From positions 1,632,001 to 1,696,000 of the forward strand of contig NZ_CP066059.1 in NCBI RefSeq assembly GCF_016127915.1: DNA of 64,000 bases, written 5' to 3'. Within the stretch, counting starts at the first letter, position 1; every line of letters starts with the position of its first letter. Source of the DNA: Streptococcus oralis (GTDB lineage: Bacteria > Bacillota > Bacilli > Lactobacillales > Streptococcaceae). Both the position numbers and the translations under genes were made by a program. Under the pieces are notes generated by a model. That model worked only from the letters and a program-made list of their open reading frames with translations, did not search any database and was not told where the DNA came from. Shown piece after piece: positions 38,596 to 47,785 of the stretch.

Positions 38596-39207
38596 ATGGG
38601 ACAGACAATCATATCTGCTATTGGTGTTTATATTTCCACCAGTATCGATTATTTAATTATTTTAATTATTTTATTTGCACAGCTATCACAGAATAAACAG
38701 AAATGGCATATTTATGCGGGGCAATATCTAGGAACAGGCTTACTTGTAGGGGCGAGTTTAGTTGCTGCTTATGTCGTTAATTTCGTGCCTGAAGAATGGA
38801 TGGTTGGATTGCTTGGTTTAATCCCTATCTATTTAGGGATTCGCTTTGCAATTGTTGGAGAAGGTGAGGAAGAAGAGGAAGAAATTATTGAAAGATTAGA
38901 ACAAAGCAAGGCAAATCAACTGTTTTGGACAGTTACATTGCTGACAATTGCGTCTGGCGGAGATAATTTAGGTATCTATATACCTTATTTTGCTTCGTTA
39001 GATCGGTCACAGACCCTCGTGGCGTTGCTTGTGTTTGTAATCGGCATAATTATCTTTTGCGAGATTAGTCGGATGTTATCCTCTATTCCGTTAATATTCG
39101 AGACAATTGAAAAATACGAGCGAATCATTGTGCCCTTAGTATTCATTCTACTTGGACTATACATCATGTATGAAAATGGCACGATAGAGACTTTTCTGAT
39201 CGTGTAG
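38596..39207 (+). CDS. cadD: CadD-like cadmium resistance transporter
   Basis: This 203-residue membrane protein of the CadD/LysE-like group has about five hydrophobic segments. It begins with SAIGVYISTSIDYLIILIILFAQ, with an acidic loop (EGEEEEEEIIERLEQ) after segment 3 and the motif TIASGGDNLGIYIPYFA. Cadmium export is known for staphylococcal CadD; specificity here is inferred. AGGAGGC precedes the ATG. A homologue lies beside rpsO in pneumococcus, so the gene is native to this site. The CRISPR array lies between it and rpsO. Confidence 0.85.
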   Translation: MGQTIISAIGVYISTSIDYLIILIILFAQLSQNKQKWHIYAGQYLGTGLLVGASLVAAYVVNFVPEEWMVGLLGLIPIYLGIRFAIVGEGEEEEEEIIERLEQSKANQLFWTVTLLTIASGGDNLGIYIPYFASLDRSQTLVALLVFVIGIIIFCEISRMLSSIPLIFETIEKYERIIVPLVFILLGLYIMYENGTIETFLIV

Positions 39208-39216
39208 ATTTTTTTG

Positions 39217-39255
39217 TTTCACTAGGATTTTAGCCCGGGCTCAAATCAGCTCTCT
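39217..39255 (+). repeat. 39-bp direct repeat, copy 2
   Basis: This matches 37417-37455 with one difference. Its left context (AGATTTTTTTGTTTCACTA) also resembles the end of the rpsO terminator at 37259-37276, which suggests the segment between was inserted or duplicated. Confidence 0.85.
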
Positions 39256-39273
39256 AATTTTAGAGGGCTTTTT
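39248..39273 (+). terminator. Terminator after cadD
   Basis: AGCTCTCTA, ATTT, TAGAGGGCT, then T's; a 9-bp stem with one G-U pair. Confidence 0.75.
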
Positions 39274-39275
39274 AT

Positions 39276-39338
39276 GTTGCCACTTTACCTCGATATACCC
39301 AAGTATAATCTTCGGTTACGATTATTAGCACTGTAAGA
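39276..39338. repeat. BOX-like intergenic repeat, copy 2
   Basis: Similar over its whole length to 37166-37230, with scattered substitutions and the same CTTTACC...CTGTAAG ends. Confidence 0.6.
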
Positions 39339-39362
39339 CCAACTATATTTATTTTTCTCATC

Positions 39363-39391
39363 TTGTTCCATTGTTGAAAATATGGTATACT
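39363..39391 (+). promoter_or_regulatory. Promoter of the iron-type ABC operon
   Basis: TTGTTC (39363-39368), 17 nt, TATACT (39386-39391) with TGG before it (extended -10). No Fur-like palindrome is obvious. Confidence 0.65.
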
Positions 39392-39438
39392 TTTCATGAG
39401 AATTTTCTAAATTTTTAATTTTGTCTAAGGAGGTTTTC

Positions 39439-40485
39439 ATGCTTTCCAAATTTTCTGGAAGCCGACAAGATTTGCAATTTGTGTTGTTTTTGGGTATTTT
39501 GCTAAGTGTTTTAGGAATTTCACTTTTTCTAGCTGTTTCTATGGGGTCCGTAGCGATTGATTTAGGAGATACCTATCGAATCATTTTGAGCAGATTGGGA
39601 TTTCCTCTTGAGATAGGAGAGGTTTCCAAGTCTACTCTTGCCATTGTATGGAATATGAGGTTCCCCCGAGTATTGTTAGGTCTGATAGTAGGGGCTGGTC
39701 TTTCTATGTGTGGTAGCGTGATGCAGTCTACAGTGAACAATCCCATCGCAGAGCCTTATGTCTTAGGAATTTCTGCGGGTGCAACTCTAGGGGCAACTTT
39801 GAGCATCATTCTTGGTTTAAAATTGGTGATTAGCCTTGGAGCTTTCCTTGGAGCTATTTTGGCAACAATCGCTGTCCTTATCATTGCCTCTATGCAGGGA
39901 AGGATGACGACTTCTAGTCTGATCTTATCAGGAACGGTGGTCAATGCTCTCTTTCTGGCATTTTCCAACTTTATTATCTCAGTTGGCGCTAATGCGGACA
40001 GTGTGATGACCATTAAGTTTTGGACCATGGGTTCGCTTGCTGGGACTACCTGGTCTGACTTAGTCCTGCCAACTATAGTAGTAGGATTGGCCTTTCTATT
40101 TTTCGCTACCCAGTATCGTGTTTTTAATGCGATGATGATGGGAGATGAGGCTGCTTTAACTTTGGGGATTCCCTTACGCTTTTATTGGTATCTTTATGTG
40201 ACCATGGTGGCTGTGTTGACAGCGGTCTTAGTGGCAACCTGTGGGATTATTGGATTTGTTGGTCTGATTACTCCTCACTTAGCTCGAGGGTTAGTAGGAA
40301 CGAATTACAGGAGACTTTTTCCTGTTGCGACCTTGCTAGGTGCCCTCTTTGTCATCTGGGCAGATGTACTCTCCCGTATCATCATTCCAAACGCTGAGTT
40401 GCCGATTGGTATTTTCACAGCCTTAGTAGGTGCTCCCTTCTTTATCTACATTGTTGGAGGTAGGCGAAGGGAGGTGAGGGCCTGA
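39439..40485 (+). CDS. FecCD-family iron/siderophore ABC permease
   Basis: This 348-residue permease of the BtuC/FhuB family has about nine to ten membrane helices, with family motifs RFPRVLLGLIVGAGLSMCGSV, NNPIAEPYVLGISAGA and IGFVGLITPHLARGLVG, and the cytoplasmic stretch TLGIPLRFYW. ATG 39439 has AAGGAGG 5 nt upstream. An in-frame TTG at 39421 would lie before that site. Only one permease gene is present, so the channel is probably a homodimer. It forms an operon with an ATPase, a binding protein and an esterase. Confidence 0.9.
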   Translation: MLSKFSGSRQDLQFVLFLGILLSVLGISLFLAVSMGSVAIDLGDTYRIILSRLGFPLEIGEVSKSTLAIVWNMRFPRVLLGLIVGAGLSMCGSVMQSTVNNPIAEPYVLGISAGATLGATLSIILGLKLVISLGAFLGAILATIAVLIIASMQGRMTTSSLILSGTVVNALFLAFSNFIISVGANADSVMTIKFWTMGSLAGTTWSDLVLPTIVVGLAFLFFATQYRVFNAMMMGDEAALTLGIPLRFYWYLYVTMVAVLTAVLVATCGIIGFVGLITPHLARGLVGTNYRRLFPVATLLGALFVIWADVLSRIIIPNAELPIGIFTALVGAPFFIYIVGGRRREVRA

Positions 40486-40486
40486 T

Positions 40487-41242
40487 ATGGACTTGATTTG
40501 TCAGAATGTCCACTTTGGACTAGGAGAGAAAAAAATCCTCAAAGGAGTTTCTCTTAAGGTTGAGGGGCATCAATTTCACACGATACTAGGACCAAATGGA
40601 AGTGGGAAAACCAGTCTTCTTAAACTCCTCTATCGTCAGGAAAAGGCGGACAAAGGCTTGATAAGCCTAGATGGAAAGCCACTGGAGCATTGGTCACTCA
40701 AAGAAACAGCCAAGCAAATGGCAGTTGTAACCCAGTTTAATCAATTGCAGTTTGATTGTACAGTTGAGGAAATCGTCTTGCTGGGAAGAACTCCCCACCT
40801 CTCTTTTTTACAGAAGGAAAAGGAAAGGGATTATGCCCTCGTTCAAGATGCTCTCGTCAAGGTGGATATGCTTGAGAAGAAAACTCGTCTCTATTCGTCT
40901 CTTTCAGGTGGGGAGAAACAGCGAGTCTTATTAGCACGCGCCTTGGCGCAAGAACCGACTCTCTTGCTCCTGGACGAGCCAACCAATCACCTGGATATCA
41001 AGTATCAGCTAGACTTGTTAGCCATTGTAAAAAATCTCAAGGTCAATGTTCTAGCTGTCCTACATGATATTCAACTTGCTTGTCGCTATTCGGATTATCT
41101 CTATCTGATGAAAGAAGGAGAAATCCTTTACCAAGGGACTCCAAAGGAGACCATCACCCCTGAGTCATTGCAAACTGTATACGGAGTTCAAAGTCAGGTG
41201 ACTTGGACCGAGGATCAGCAAGCTATGATTCACTATTTATAA
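40487..41242 (+). CDS. Iron/siderophore ABC transporter ATPase (FecE/FhuC type)
   Basis: This 251-residue ATPase has Walker A GPNGSGKTS, Q loop VTQFNQLQFDCTVEE, signature LSGGEKQRVLLARA, Walker B LLLLDEPTNHLD and switch AVLHDIQ. It starts one base after the permease stop, so translation is coupled. The sequence resembles ATPases that energise ferric-siderophore, haem or cobalamin import. The context favours a siderophore. Confidence 0.92.
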   Translation: MDLICQNVHFGLGEKKILKGVSLKVEGHQFHTILGPNGSGKTSLLKLLYRQEKADKGLISLDGKPLEHWSLKETAKQMAVVTQFNQLQFDCTVEEIVLLGRTPHLSFLQKEKERDYALVQDALVKVDMLEKKTRLYSSLSGGEKQRVLLARALAQEPTLLLLDEPTNHLDIKYQLDLLAIVKNLKVNVLAVLHDIQLACRYSDYLYLMKEGEILYQGTPKETITPESLQTVYGVQSQVTWTEDQQAMIHYL

Positions 41243-41261
41243 GAATGAAAAGGAAAACAAG

Positions 41262-42272
41262 ATGAAAAAAACACTAAGCATTTTACTCGTAACAGTAGCT
41301 ACCCTAACCATGGCAGCTTGTGGCAATACTACTACAGAAAAAACTACCACACAGTCTAGTACAGAAACAAGTCAGAAGGCCAGCACAGAGACGACTTATC
41401 CACTTACGGTCAAAACCTATGATGCTAAGGGAAATGAAGTCGAACAAGTCTTTGACAAGGCACCTGAAAAAGTTATCACCAACAATCTTTCAACCACTGA
41501 AATCTTATTGGAGTTAGGCTTGAAGGATAAAATTGCTGGCATGCTTAACCCAGACAATGCTGTGACGGACAAATACAAGGACGCGATTGCGACGATTCCT
41601 CAAATTGGGGACAAAAAAACAGTCTCACAAGAGACAGTCCTTTCTTATGAACCAGACGCAGTAATGGGTCGGAATATGATGTTTTCTGAAAAATCCTTGG
41701 GAACAGTTATCACTTGGAATGAAAATAAAATCCCAGTCTATACGCAAAAAGCTTCTCTCTCAACGATTCAGCAAGATTTGGGAAATATTGTAGAAGACGT
41801 TAAAAATCTTGGAATGATTTTCAATGTTCAGGACAAGGCCAATGAATACGCAACCCAATTACAAGCTAAAATTGACGCTGTTAAGAAAGCAAACCCAGCA
41901 AGCCAAGGTGAAAAGAAAAAGGCTTTGATTATGGTTGCTTATAACGACGAAACCTTCGGTGCTTACAAGTCTGCTTTGCAAGAAAGCCTGTTAAATCAAC
42001 TTGGTTATACCAACGTTGCAACGGGAACATCAGGCTTAACCTTGGAAAATCTCGTGTCAATGGATCCTGAGTTGATTATCTATGTGACCAGCGACCGCAA
42101 TAAAAAATTGGATGCCAACGCAGTAGAGTTGATGAAGGCAAATGAAGTTTTGGAAAACGTTCCTGCAATTAAGAATCAAAAAATCATGACCATTTCTTAC
42201 GATGAGTTGATGGACTATGGTCCAGCAGTGATTGATTCCCTTGAGAAAATCAATGACTTTATCAATAAATAA
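41262..42272 (+). CDS. Iron/siderophore-binding lipoprotein
   Basis: This is a 336-residue periplasmic-binding-type lipoprotein (FhuD/FepB fold). The signal peptide runs MKKTLSILLVTVATLTMAAC, with the lipobox Cys at 20 and a Thr/Ser-rich linker after it. The two lobes, joined by a long helix, show KVITNNLSTTEILLELGLKDKI and the ENLVSMDPELIIYVTSDRN motif. It follows the ATPase by 19 nt with AAAGGAAAA. It should capture a ferric complex. Its ligand is not readable from sequence. The esterase gene overlaps its end. Confidence 0.9.
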   Translation: MKKTLSILLVTVATLTMAACGNTTTEKTTTQSSTETSQKASTETTYPLTVKTYDAKGNEVEQVFDKAPEKVITNNLSTTEILLELGLKDKIAGMLNPDNAVTDKYKDAIATIPQIGDKKTVSQETVLSYEPDAVMGRNMMFSEKSLGTVITWNENKIPVYTQKASLSTIQQDLGNIVEDVKNLGMIFNVQDKANEYATQLQAKIDAVKKANPASQGEKKKALIMVAYNDETFGAYKSALQESLLNQLGYTNVATGTSGLTLENLVSMDPELIIYVTSDRNKKLDANAVELMKANEVLENVPAIKNQKIMTISYDELMDYGPAVIDSLEKINDFINK

Positions 42273-42945
42273 TGAGTTTGATTGGGAAGGGATCCAAGTC
42301 AAGGTCAGCCTTCCTTCGACCTATGATCCTAACCAAACCTATCCAGCGATTCTCTTGAATGATGGAAACTTGGATTTCCTCTCATCCCTTTCAGAATCTG
42401 TGATTTTAGTGGGCTTGACCTCTAAAAATCGCCTAGACGATTACACTCCATGGAAGGCAGCTGCTCTGAGAGATAGGGCTCCAGATTTTGGCGGTCAGGC
42501 AAATGCCTATCATGGTCATTTATTTGGAGATCTTTTAGATAAGTTGCAGTCGCTTTATCGCCTGGACAAAAATCGCCTTGCCTATGGAGGATACTCACTA
42601 GGTGGCTTGGCGGCCGTCTACAGTCTTTTCAGCTTTGCCAAGGTATCCTGTGTCTTCTCCATCTGCGGTTCTTTTTGGTATCCTGATTTTGTTTCTTTCT
42701 GTAAGGAAGAAAAGCTGGAAAATCTGGACTGCTTGCTGTATTTACAGAATGGTCAAACAGAAGGAGCCCATCATACCAATCGCTTGGCTCAAGCACCAGT
42801 CTATGCTGAGCAGATTCATACCAGTCTTCAGAAATACTATCCGACTAGTCAGTTTGTCTTTGATCCCTATGGGCATCATGAGCAAGTGACGGAACGATTC
42901 CTAGCCTTTTCCAGCTGGCTGGCCCAAAAATGGAAAATCAAATAA
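42253..42945 (+). CDS. Alpha/beta-hydrolase esterase, possible siderophore esterase
   Basis: This 230-residue alpha/beta hydrolase is of the esterase D / Fes-IroE group. It has nucleophile motif GGYSLGGLA, a preceding strand CVFSICGSFWYPDF, Asp in the LQNGQTEGAH region and a late catalytic His in DPYGHHEQV. ATG 42253 gives MTLSINNEFDWEG and overlaps the lipoprotein gene by 20 bp; an earlier in-frame ATG (42232) lies deeper in that gene. No signal peptide, so it acts inside the cell. Overlap with an iron importer suggests release of iron by cutting an ester siderophore (inference). Confidence 0.78.
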   Translation: MTLSINNEFDWEGIQVKVSLPSTYDPNQTYPAILLNDGNLDFLSSLSESVILVGLTSKNRLDDYTPWKAAALRDRAPDFGGQANAYHGHLFGDLLDKLQSLYRLDKNRLAYGGYSLGGLAAVYSLFSFAKVSCVFSICGSFWYPDFVSFCKEEKLENLDCLLYLQNGQTEGAHHTNRLAQAPVYAEQIHTSLQKYYPTSQFVFDPYGHHEQVTERFLAFSSWLAQKWKIK

Positions 42946-42950
42946 AAGAA

Positions 42951-42988
42951 ATATCCCTTGGCAAAAGCCAAGGGATAATTGTATTTTT
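42951..42988. terminator. Bidirectional terminator between esterase and acyltransferase genes
   Basis: TATCCCTTGGC, AAAA, GCCAAGGGATA form an 11-bp perfect stem flanked by A-rich and T-rich DNA, serving both convergent genes. Confidence 0.9.
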
Positions 42989-43737
42989 TAACCAAGAGAC
43001 TCTCTCTTCTTATCTGGATTCCAGATAAAACTTGCGATGAAGGTAAAGATAATCGTTAGGATACCAACAATCACAGCAAGGATGAGGGCAGGGATGCGGA
43101 CAAACCACCAGAGTGGGTTTGGTTTTTTATCGTTGTGCCATTGTTTGGTTTCTTCATCCAAACGTTGGAATTCTGCTTGGATACGATCTGCAACCATTTC
43201 GATTCCTTCATCATTCATTTTCTTGATGTCTGAGATATCGATAGGATTTCCAAAGTTCATATCCACACGTTCACGGCTAACCAAGCCTTTCAAGGTCATG
43301 GGACCGGTGTAGGTAACCGGCATGATACGGACCTTGGCCATTTTGGCAATCAGAGCAACGCCACCCTTGACATCGTTTGAGTGACGGCTCCCACTTGGAA
43401 ACATGATGAGAGAACGGTCGCTTTTTTTGAGGACGTTGATAGGGTACTTGATGGCAGAGGCGTTAGGTTTTTCCCGGTCGATAGGAAAGGCGCCACACAT
43501 ACGGATCCACCAGCCAAAGATGCGGTTGTTAAACAGCTCTTTTTTGGCTATAAAGATGAACTGTTTTGGCTTGGTCGCAAAGGCCATGTAAACAGGATCC
43601 CACCAGGTACGGTGAGGTGCGACGAGGATATAGTTTTCGTCTCGGCTAGGGATTTTATCAGTATTGTGATAGTGGGCATTGCCATTGATGGACCACAAGA
43701 TCAGCATGACTAGTCCACGCAAATAAGTATAAAACAT
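42988..43737 (-). CDS. 1-acyl-sn-glycerol-3-phosphate acyltransferase family protein
   Basis: This is a 249-residue PlsC-like membrane enzyme. The catalytic HxxxxD motif is HRTWWD (about residue 36), followed by RIFGWWIRMCGAFPIDRE and the substrate motif MFPSGSRHS (PEGTR equivalent with PSGSR). A C-terminal membrane segment covers about 218-243. I chose ATG 43737 (MFYTYLRGL), with AAGGAGA upstream. The in-frame extension to 43782 precedes that site. It probably acylates a phospholipid precursor. The altered EGTR motif leaves the substrate open. Confidence 0.87.
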   Translation of the reverse strand: MFYTYLRGLVMLILWSINGNAHYHNTDKIPSRDENYILVAPHRTWWDPVYMAFATKPKQFIFIAKKELFNNRIFGWWIRMCGAFPIDREKPNASAIKYPINVLKKSDRSLIMFPSGSRHSNDVKGGVALIAKMAKVRIMPVTYTGPMTLKGLVSRERVDMNFGNPIDISDIKKMNDEGIEMVADRIQAEFQRLDEETKQWHNDKKPNPLWWFVRIPALILAVIVGILTIIFTFIASFIWNPDKKRESLG

Positions 43738-43869
43738 GAGATCTCCTTCGATTGTATTGCTTTTATTATTATACCTTATCAAAAGATTACTGGCAAACTT
43801 TTTCAGTTATCAGCCAACAGTTTTAGATGGGATTAGAATTCTTTTAAAAAAAATGATATGATAGAATTT

Positions 43870-46206
43870 ATGGATAAAAATATAATAATGGGATTAACCC
43901 AAAGAGAAGTCGAGGAAAGACAGGCTCAAGGTTTGGTCAATGACTTTACCGCGTCGGCCAGTACCAGTACTTGGCAAATCGTTAAACGAAATGTTTTTAC
44001 ACTTTTTAACGCGTTAAACTTTGCCATTGCTTTGGCGCTAGCTTTTGTGCAGGCTTGGAGCAATTTGGTCTTCTTTGCTGTTATCTGCTTTAACGCTTTT
44101 TCTGGAATTGTGACCGAGCTACGGGCCAAACATATGGTGGACAAGCTCAATCTCATGACCAAGGAAAAGGTCAAGACTATTCGTGATGGCCAAGAAGTGG
44201 CTCTGAATCCTGAAGAATTGGTGTTAGGAGATGTCATTCGTTTGTCTGCAGGAGAGCAGATTCCTAGTGATGCCTTGGTTTTGGAAGGCTTTGCGGAAGT
44301 CAATGAAGCCATGTTAACGGGTGAGAGTGATTTGGTGCAAAAAGAAGTGGATACCTTGCTTTTATCAGGGAGTTTCCTAGCCAGTGGCGCTGTTTTGGCT
44401 CAAGTTCACCATGTCGGGGCAGACAACTATGCTTCCAAACTCATGCTGGAAGCCAAGACCGTTAAACCAATCAACTCTCGTATCATGAAATCACTGGACA
44501 AGCTAGCTGGTTTTACTGGGAAGATTATCATTCCCTTTGGTCTAGCTCTCCTGCTAGAAGCCTTGATGATAAAAGGCTTGCCCCTCAAGTCATCCGTTGT
44601 AAATTCGTCAACAGCCCTTTTGGGAATGTTGCCCAAGGGAATTGCCCTTTTGACCATTACTTCACTCTTGACTGCGGTGATCAAGCTGGGCTTGAAAAAG
44701 GTTTTAGTGCAGGAGATGTACTCTGTTGAGACCTTGGCGCGCGTGGATATGCTCTGTCTGGACAAGACGGGAACCATCACTCAAGGAAAGATGCAGGTGG
44801 AGGCGGTTCTTCCGCTGACGGAAACTTATGGTGATGAGGCTATTACTAACATTCTGACCAGTTATATGGCCCATACTGAGGATAAAAATCCAACCGCCCA
44901 AGCTATTCGCCAGCGTTTCCAAGGAAAGGTTGCCTACCCTATGATTTCCAATCTTCCTTTCTCTAGCGACCGCAAGTGGGGAGCAATGGAGTTGGAAGGG
45001 CTAGGGACAGTTTTCTTAGGGGCGCCTGAGATGTTGTTGGACTCTGAAGTACCAGAAGCCAGAGAGGCTCTAGAGAGAGGGTCACGTGTCTTGGTCTTGG
45101 CACTCAGTCATGAAAAACTAAATCATCACAAACCACAGAAACCATCTGATATTCAGGCTCTGGCCTTGCTGGAGATTTTGGACCCCATTCGAGAAGGAGC
45201 AGCTGAGACACTAGACTACCTCCGTTCCCAGGAAGTGGGACTCAAGATTATCTCTGGTGACAATCCGGTCACTGTATCTAGCATTGCCCAGAAGGCTGGC
45301 TTTGCTGACTATCACAGCTATGTAGATTGCTCAAAAATCACGGATGAGGAATTGATGGCCATGGCTGAAGAGACAGCCATTTTCGGTCGTGTTTCCCCTC
45401 ATCAAAAGAAACTCATCATCCAAACGCTGAAAAAAGCAGGGCATACAACAGCAATGACAGGGGACGGAGTCAATGATATTCTGGCCCTTCGTGAGGCGGA
45501 TTGTTCTATCGTGATGGCTGAGGGAGATCCGGCGACGCGTCAGATTGCCAATCTGGTTCTCTTGAACTCAGACTTTAATGATGTTCCTGAGATTCTCTTT
45601 GAAGGCCGTCGTGTGGTTAATAACATCGCTCATATCGCACCGATTTTCTTGATTAAGACCATCTATTCCTTCCTGTTAGCGGTGATTTGTATCGCTAGCG
45701 CACTTCTAGGACGGTCTGAGTGGATCTTGATTTTCCCCTTCATTCCGATCCAGATTACCATGATTGACCAATTTGTGGAAGGTTTCCCGCCATTCGTTCT
45801 GACTTTTGAGCGGAATATCAAGCCTGTTGAGCCAAATTTCCTCAGAAGATCTATGCTTCGTGCCCTACCAAGCGCTCTCATGGTCGTATTTAGCGTCCTT
45901 TTTGTGAAAATATTTGGAGCGAGTCAAGGTTGGTCTGAGATAGAAATCTCAACCCTCCTCTATTATCTCCTTGGATCAATTGGTTTCTTATCCGTATTTA
46001 GAGCTTGCATGCCATTCACTCTCTGGCGTACCCTCTTGATTGTCTGGTCAGTAGGAGGTTTCCTAGCTACAGCTCTCTTCCCAAGAATTCAAAAACTGCT
46101 TGAAATTTCGACACTTACAGGACAAACATTGCCTGTTTATGGTGCCATGATGCTGGTCTTTACCGTGATTTTCATTCTAACCAGTCGTTATCAAGTTAGA
46201 AAATAA
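43870..46206 (+). CDS. P-type cation-transporting ATPase (probable Ca2+ efflux)
   Basis: This 778-residue P-type ATPase carries the actuator TGES motif (MLTGESD), phosphorylation site LCLDKTGTIT, hinge MTGDGVNDILALREAD, and about eight to ten membrane helices. It closely resembles pneumococcal SP_1623, reported as the calcium exporter CaxP (recalled). ATG 43870 (MDKNIIMG) fits that protein. An in-frame ATG at 43858 overlaps a possible TATGAT -10, and no good ribosome-binding site precedes either, so the start is uncertain. The ion is inferred from homology. Confidence 0.9.
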   Translation: MDKNIIMGLTQREVEERQAQGLVNDFTASASTSTWQIVKRNVFTLFNALNFAIALALAFVQAWSNLVFFAVICFNAFSGIVTELRAKHMVDKLNLMTKEKVKTIRDGQEVALNPEELVLGDVIRLSAGEQIPSDALVLEGFAEVNEAMLTGESDLVQKEVDTLLLSGSFLASGAVLAQVHHVGADNYASKLMLEAKTVKPINSRIMKSLDKLAGFTGKIIIPFGLALLLEALMIKGLPLKSSVVNSSTALLGMLPKGIALLTITSLLTAVIKLGLKKVLVQEMYSVETLARVDMLCLDKTGTITQGKMQVEAVLPLTETYGDEAITNILTSYMAHTEDKNPTAQAIRQRFQGKVAYPMISNLPFSSDRKWGAMELEGLGTVFLGAPEMLLDSEVPEAREALERGSRVLVLALSHEKLNHHKPQKPSDIQALALLEILDPIREGAAETLDYLRSQEVGLKIISGDNPVTVSSIAQKAGFADYHSYVDCSKITDEELMAMAEETAIFGRVSPHQKKLIIQTLKKAGHTTAMTGDGVNDILALREADCSIVMAEGDPATRQIANLVLLNSDFNDVPEILFEGRRVVNNIAHIAPIFLIKTIYSFLLAVICIASALLGRSEWILIFPFIPIQITMIDQFVEGFPPFVLTFERNIKPVEPNFLRRSMLRALPSALMVVFSVLFVKIFGASQGWSEIEISTLLYYLLGSIGFLSVFRACMPFTLWRTLLIVWSVGGFLATALFPRIQKLLEISTLTGQTLPVYGAMMLVFTVIFILTSRYQVRK

Positions 46207-46208
46207 AG

Positions 46209-46241
46209 AAAGACTGTAATCTGTGGATTGCGGTCTTTTTA
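46209..46241 (+). terminator. Terminator after the P-type ATPase
   Basis: AAGACTGTAATC and GATTGCGGTCTT pair imperfectly, followed by T's. Confidence 0.7.
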
Positions 46242-46265
46242 GGTGCAGGAGTGCTAGCTGAAATG

Positions 46266-46274
46266 TGGTATAAT
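46266..46274 (+). promoter_or_regulatory. Promoter of trmK (extended -10)
   Basis: TGGTATAAT, 34 nt before the start codon. Confidence 0.65.
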
Positions 46275-46307
46275 AAGAGGTAACAGAGTTTTGGAAAGTG
46301 AGAGAAG

Positions 46308-46985
46308 ATGATTTCAAAGAGATTAGAATTGGTAGCTTCCTTTGTGCCACAGGGGGCCGTTTTACTAGATGTGGGGAGTGACCATGCTTATCTGCCGATT
46401 GACTTGGTTGAAAGAGGAAAAATCAAAAGTGCCATTGCAGGTGAGGTTGTGGAAGGACCCTATCAGTCTGCGGTCAAAAATGTTGAGGCTCACGGTCTAA
46501 AGGAGAAAATCCAAGTCCGTTTAGCCAATGGTTTGGCAGCCTTTGAAGAGGCAGACCAAGTATCGGTTATCACCATTGCTGGCATGGGAGGTCGTTTGAT
46601 TGCTACCATATTGGAAGAAGGCTTGGACAAGTTAGTTAATGTAGAACGTTTAATCCTCCAGCCCAATAATCGTGAAGACGACTTGCGCATCTGGTTGCAA
46701 GAGCACGGATTTCAGATCGTAGCAGAAAGCATTCTAGAAGAAGCTGGCAAGTTTTATGAAATTCTAGTTGTGGAAGCAGGACAAATGAAATTATCAGCCA
46801 GTGATGTTCGTTTTGGACCTTTCTTGTCCAAAGAGGTCAGTCCAGTATTTGTCAAAAAATGGCAAAAAGAAGCTGTTAAGCTAGAGTTCGCCCTCGGACA
46901 AATCCCAGAAAAAAATCTGGAGGAACGTCAAGTTCTAGCTCATAAAATTCAAGCCATCAAGGAGGTGCTCCATGTTAGCAAGTGA
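46308..46985 (+). CDS. trmK: tRNA (adenine(22)-N1)-methyltransferase TrmK
   Basis: This 225-residue SAM methyltransferase modifies A22 of tRNA. Motif I is [17 protein letters not shown] (about residue 19), and motif IV is [14 protein letters not shown]. The NNRED segment ([14 protein letters not shown]) is characteristic of TrmK. A C-terminal coiled-coil helix pair is seen in [15 protein letters not shown] onward. It overlaps the following Nif3-like gene by 14 nt, the same pairing as in Bacillus and pneumococcus. Confidence 0.92.
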   Translation: MISKRLELVASFVPQGAVLLDVGSDHAYLPIDLVERGKIKSAIAGEVVEGPYQSAVKNVEAHGLKEKIQVRLANGLAAFEEADQVSVITIAGMGGRLIATILEEGLDKLVNVERLILQPNNREDDLRIWLQEHGFQIVAESILEEAGKFYEILVVEAGQMKLSASDVRFGPFLSKEVSPVFVKKWQKEAVKLEFALGQIPEKNLEERQVLAHKIQAIKEVLHVSK

Positions 46986-47769
46986 AGTGATTAAACGTTA
47001 TGAGGATTTTTGTCCTCAGGAATTTTCCATGGAGGGAGACAGTCGTGGCCTGCAAATTGGAACTCTAGACAAGGATATTCAAAGGGTCATGGTTGCTCTG
47101 GATATTCGTGAAGAGACGGTGGCTGAAGCCATTGAAAAGGGTGTGGACTTGATTATCGTTAAGCACGCGCCAATTTTCCGTCCGATTAAGGATTTGGTAG
47201 CCAGCCGTCCACAAAATCAGATTTACATTGATTTGATTAAGTATGACATTGCCGTTTATGTCAGTCACACCAATATTGACATCGTTGAGAATGGTCTCAA
47301 TGACTGGTTCTGCCAGATGCTAGGCATTGAGGAGACGACTTATCTCCAGGAAACAGGCCCAGAACGTGGGATTGGGCGTATTGGTGACATTCAACCTCAA
47401 ACATATGAAGAATTTGCCAGTCATGTCAAGCAAGTATTTGACTTAGATAGCCTTCGCATGGTGCATTATCAAGAGAGTGATTTGAAGAAGGAAATTTCAA
47501 GAGTTGCCATTTGCGGTGGTAGTGGTCAGTCTTTCTATCCTGATGCTTTGGCAAAGGGGGCAGATGTCTATATTACTGGTGACATCTACTACCACACAGC
47601 TCAGGATATGTTGTCAGATGGCTTGTTAGCGCTGGACCCGGGCCACTATATCGAAGTGCTTTTTGTGGAAAAAATTACTGCGCTCCTTGCCCAATGGAAG
47701 GCAGAGAAGGGCTGGGGCATTGATATCTTGCCTAGTCAAGCATCAACCAATCCTTTCCACCATATTTAG
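46972..47769 (+). CDS. Nif3-like dinuclear metal center protein (YqfO family)
   Basis: This 265-residue Nif3/DUF34 protein has metal-binding His in [10 protein letters not shown] and HTNID and near the C-terminus LDPGHYIEV. It lacks the PII-like insertion found in Bacillus YqfO, so it is the short form. The function is unsettled; GTP cyclohydrolase-like activities have been reported for relatives. Overlap with trmK indicates coupling. GGAGG lies just upstream of the ATG. Confidence 0.9.
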   Translation: MLASEVIKRYEDFCPQEFSMEGDSRGLQIGTLDKDIQRVMVALDIREETVAEAIEKGVDLIIVKHAPIFRPIKDLVASRPQNQIYIDLIKYDIAVYVSHTNIDIVENGLNDWFCQMLGIEETTYLQETGPERGIGRIGDIQPQTYEEFASHVKQVFDLDSLRMVHYQESDLKKEISRVAICGGSGQSFYPDALAKGADVYITGDIYYHTAQDMLSDGLLALDPGHYIEVLFVEKITALLAQWKAEKGWGIDILPSQASTNPFHHI

Positions 47770-47785
47770 TTAGAAGGTGAAGACA

